A DNA stretch of 64,000 nt. Source: JAVBLY01 sp031553035 (lineage in GTDB: Bacteria > Bacillota > Clostridia > Peptostreptococcales > Anaerovoracaceae). The translations under genes were made by a program, and so were the position numbers. Positions within the stretch are counted from its first letter, which is position 1, and the number at the start of each line of letters is the position of its first letter. Location: positions 310,001-374,000 of the forward strand of contig JAVBLY010000006.1 of assembly GCA_031553035.1 (NCBI GenBank), given 5' to 3'. The notes beneath the pieces are model-generated. The model was not told where the DNA came from and did no database searches. It was given only the letters and a program-made list of their open reading frames with translations. Below are positions 61,721-64,000 of the stretch, piece after piece.

Positions 61721-63514
61721 ATGAAAAAACGAGTTGCGGATGTTATAACTGAAATATTAGTAGAAAACAATATTGATATATGCTTTTCAGTTGTTGGTGG
61801 TGGATCGATGCACCTCAACAATGCTTTTGCTTTGAATAATAAAATTGAGAAAATATTCAACCACCATGAACAGGCATGTTCAATGGCAGCAGAGGCTTAT
61901 GCACGAACGTCAGGAAATGTGGCCTGTGTATGTGTCACAAGCGGACCAGGTGGGTTAAATACAGTTACAGGTGTTGAGGGTGCATGGGTAGACAGTATTC
62001 CGATGGTAGTTATTTCAGGTCACCCAAGATATGAGACAACTGTTGCCGCTACGGGGTTGAACCTTAGATGTAGAGGTGTTCAAGAGTTTAATATAATTGA
62101 TTCGGTTCGGAATATGACAAAATATGCAAAGATAATAACTAATCCTCTTAGAATAAAATATGAATTACAAAAGGCTATTGACATTGCGAAAACTGGGAGA
62201 AAAGGACCAGTATGGTTGGATATACCGCTCAATGTTCAAAGTGCATTGATAGAGGGAAGAGATTTTATTCCCGCAAGACCAATTGAACAAGAATATGGTG
62301 ACTATTCTGAGTTAGAATTGAGTAAACTTATTGACCAAATTGAAAAAGCAAAACGCCCATGTTTATTAACCGGCTCTGGCTTGAGAACAAGTGGAACAGT
62401 GAATGAATTTAGAGATTTTGCCAATAGACTAGGAGTACCAGTAGTCGGAGGGGCACTTCAAGCTGACATTATGCCTTCAACACATAAGTTCTATTTTGGT
62501 ATGTCAGGCAATATTGGGCCTAGGGCTGGAAACTTCATCATACAGAATGCAGATTTAATTATTATATTTGGTAATAGCCTTTCTACAAAACAAACTGGTT
62601 TTAATGTTGAAAAATTTGCACCAAATGCAAAATTGATTATGATTGATATTTCAAAAGATGAAGGGGAAAAACCGGATGTATCTGTAAATCAGCTAATAAA
62701 TATAGATTTAGTTAGGTTTTTCAATGTAATTAAACCTTTTACTAAAAAAATTAATGTCGATCAGAATTGGCTGAAATATTGTAATGATGTCTTGCTCAGT
62801 TACCCTCCCTTTAAAGAAGTTCCAGATATTTATGATCTAGAACCAAATGATAGAGTACCAGCCTCAACTTTCTGGAAAGTTTTTATGGAGAAAGCTCCCG
62901 ATGATGCTGCAATAGCATTGGGTAATAGTAGCAATAATACTGGTTTATTGCAGGGGGGGATAAAACATGAAAATCAACAGGTAATTGTAAATTATAATTG
63001 TGGTTCAATGGGTGATGATTTGCCTGAAGCAATAGGCATGTCAATTGCTTTGAATCAGAAACATGTTTATTGTGTTACTGGTGATGGTTCGGTAATGATG
63101 AATCTTCAAGAATTGCAGACAATAAAACATAACAAATTGCCCATTAAAATTGTTATTTTTTCAAATGATGGTTATGGGGCTATTAGACAAACATTTAAAA
63201 ATCATTTTAATGGACTTAATACTGGTTGCGATAATAAAAGTGGTATTAGTTTCCCAAATTTCGGAAAAGTTTCGAATGCATTTGATATTAATTATCATCA
63301 TTGTTCTAAAGTACGACAACTGAAACATTCAATTGATTGGCTCCTAACAGAAGAAGAATCATGTATTTTGGAAATCGACCAAAAACTTGATGATCCAATA
63401 ATACCACGGGTTATGTCAAAAATGAATGATGATGGTGTATTTGAAACACCAGGGTTACATGATATGTACCCACATATAGATGAAGAAGAGATGAACAAGC
63501 TAATGTGTTGGTAA
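61721..63514 (+). CDS. thiamine-diphosphate-dependent enzyme of acetolactate synthase fold
   Basis: A 597-residue protein with the three domains of this family. N-terminal Pyr domain: FSVVGGGSMHLNNAFAL, NHHEQACSMAAEAYART with the cofactor-activating glutamate, CVTSGPGGLNTVTGVEGAWVDSIP. Central domain: RPCLLTGSGLR. C-terminal PP domain: YNCGSMGDDLPEAIGMSIAL, the ThDP motif GDGSVMMNLQELQTI ending FSNDGYGAIRQTF, and YPHIDEEEM. Within sugar loci, relatives include YerE, which adds an acetyl unit from pyruvate to a CDP-4-keto-dideoxyhexose in yersiniose synthesis. The rfbFGH context makes that a good candidate role; catabolic acetolactate synthesis is less likely because no small subunit or ilv gene is adjacent. 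Confidence 0.85.
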   Translation: MKKRVADVITEILVENNIDICFSVVGGGSMHLNNAFALNNKIEKIFNHHEQACSMAAEAYARTSGNVACVCVTSGPGGLNTVTGVEGAWVDSIPMVVISGHPRYETTVAATGLNLRCRGVQEFNIIDSVRNMTKYAKIITNPLRIKYELQKAIDIAKTGRKGPVWLDIPLNVQSALIEGRDFIPARPIEQEYGDYSELELSKLIDQIEKAKRPCLLTGSGLRTSGTVNEFRDFANRLGVPVVGGALQADIMPSTHKFYFGMSGNIGPRAGNFIIQNADLIIIFGNSLSTKQTGFNVEKFAPNAKLIMIDISKDEGEKPDVSVNQLINIDLVRFFNVIKPFTKKINVDQNWLKYCNDVLLSYPPFKEVPDIYDLEPNDRVPASTFWKVFMEKAPDDAAIALGNSSNNTGLLQGGIKHENQQVIVNYNCGSMGDDLPEAIGMSIALNQKHVYCVTGDGSVMMNLQELQTIKHNKLPIKIVIFSNDGYGAIRQTFKNHFNGLNTGCDNKSGISFPNFGKVSNAFDINYHHCSKVRQLKHSIDWLLTEEESCILEIDQKLDDPIIPRVMSKMNDDGVFETPGLHDMYPHIDEEEMNKLMCW

Positions 63515-63544
63515 TACTTTATAGATTCGTATAAGAGGAGATAA

Positions 63545-64000
63545 ATGAAAAAAATATTGATAACGGGTGATACGGGTCTTTTAGGTTCTAATGCCGTTAA
63601 ATATTTTAATAATCTGCATAAGGTGTATGGAATATCCAGAAGTAATGTAGGTTTAATCAATGTGAAACATTATAGCATTGATTTGAGTAAGTACAAAGAT
63701 GTAAAGTCTGTTATAGGTGAGATTAAGCCAGATATTATTCTTCACACTGCTGCTTTAACAGATGTTGATTTTTGTGAAGAGAATCCTAAATTAGCTAAAA
63801 TGATAAATGAAGAATCTACTAAAATACTCAGTGAATTATGCTATATATCAGATATTCCAATTATCTATATCAGTACAGATGCTTTTTATTGTCAGAATGG
63901 TGGAAAGCTTAGTAATGAAAAAAGCGAGGTTTTTTTAAAAAGCGTATATGCTGAAACAAAATATAATGGTGAAGAGTTTATTCTTCCATATAATAAAGGG
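63545..64000 (+). CDS. RmlD-like sugar nucleotide reductase, 3' partial
   Basis: The ATG at 63545 follows AAGAGGAGATAA and the frame is open to the end of the window (152 codons). It has the Rossmann loop ILITGDTGLLGSNAVKYF, DIILHTAALTDVDFCEENP as in dTDP-4-dehydrorhamnose reductases, IYISTDAFYCQNGG and SVYAETKYNGEEFIL with the YxxxK dyad. The relatives reduce 4-keto deoxysugars; here it could reduce the product of the preceding thiamine-diphosphate enzyme. The C-terminal half lies outside the window. Confidence 0.8.
   Translation, partial: MKKILITGDTGLLGSNAVKYFNNLHKVYGISRSNVGLINVKHYSIDLSKYKDVKSVIGEIKPDIILHTAALTDVDFCEENPKLAKMINEESTKILSELCYISDIPIIYISTDAFYCQNGGKLSNEKSEVFLKSVYAETKYNGEEFILPYNKG

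Noticed and set aside
1..64000. CRISPR arrays, insertion sequences or prophage
   Set aside because: No regularly spaced direct repeats, transposase or phage structural genes are visible; the only recombinase is a Xer-type housekeeping-like gene.

Overview
The window looks like chromosome from an anaerobic Gram-positive of the class Clostridia. The evidence is AddA-type recombination, hexameric glutamate dehydrogenase, a split (two-subunit) transketolase, a DUF3842 protein, strong GGAGG ribosome sites, TTGACA/TATAAT promoters and teichoic-acid type polymer genes. The exact genus cannot be read from the sequence; a relative of Anaerovoracaceae/Family XIII is only a guess.

Bases 1-29,000 are mostly core metabolism and information genes of moderate G+C: a FAD-dependent dehydrogenase (cut by the window edge), cobO, gpmI, addA, gdhA, a hybrid sensor kinase, ilvD, mgtE, nnrD, transketolase, a Xer-type recombinase, an ADP-ribose pyrophosphatase, proC-proB, purB, an RNase H-like exonuclease, a metallophosphoesterase, proA, a nitroreductase and a DUF3842 protein. 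Two leaders stand out. The cobO leader holds a repeated segment that can form two competing hairpins. The mgtE leader is about 260 nt long, closes on itself through complementary ends and contains an unlisted 34-codon ORF with a strong ribosome site. A tail-anchored surface protein (9233-10708) has a 5'-truncated paralogue just upstream.

Bases 29,200-34,510 are a small accessory patch: a second tail-anchored surface protein, a membrane DUF218-amidase fusion, two tRNA-Pro genes (CGG and GGG anticodons) bracketing a prepilin-like protein, a small zincin and an HTH-membrane regulator broken by an in-frame TAG, then an unrecognised small gene broken by an in-frame TGA.

Bases 34,561-64,000 are one long, same-strand surface-polysaccharide locus, visibly richer in A+T than the first half. 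It runs from galE and glmS, through four single CDP-glycerol transferase-family proteins, a TagG/TagH-type ABC exporter and a GT4 glycosyltransferase, to two large multi-domain transferases (827 and 1160 aa). Next come the enzymes for GDP-D-glycero-alpha-D-manno-heptose (hddA, an hddC-gmhB fusion, gmhA) with an SDR enzyme. The locus then continues with rfbF-rfbG-rfbH for CDP-dideoxyhexose chemistry, an SDR enzyme, a pseB-like dehydratase, a thiamine-diphosphate enzyme of the acetolactate-synthase fold and a partial RmlD-like reductase cut by the window end. My inference is that this locus makes an ABC-exported, glycerol-phosphate-containing wall polymer decorated with heptose and deoxy, possibly branched-chain, sugars. 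No flippase/polymerase pair or initiating enzyme is visible in the window.
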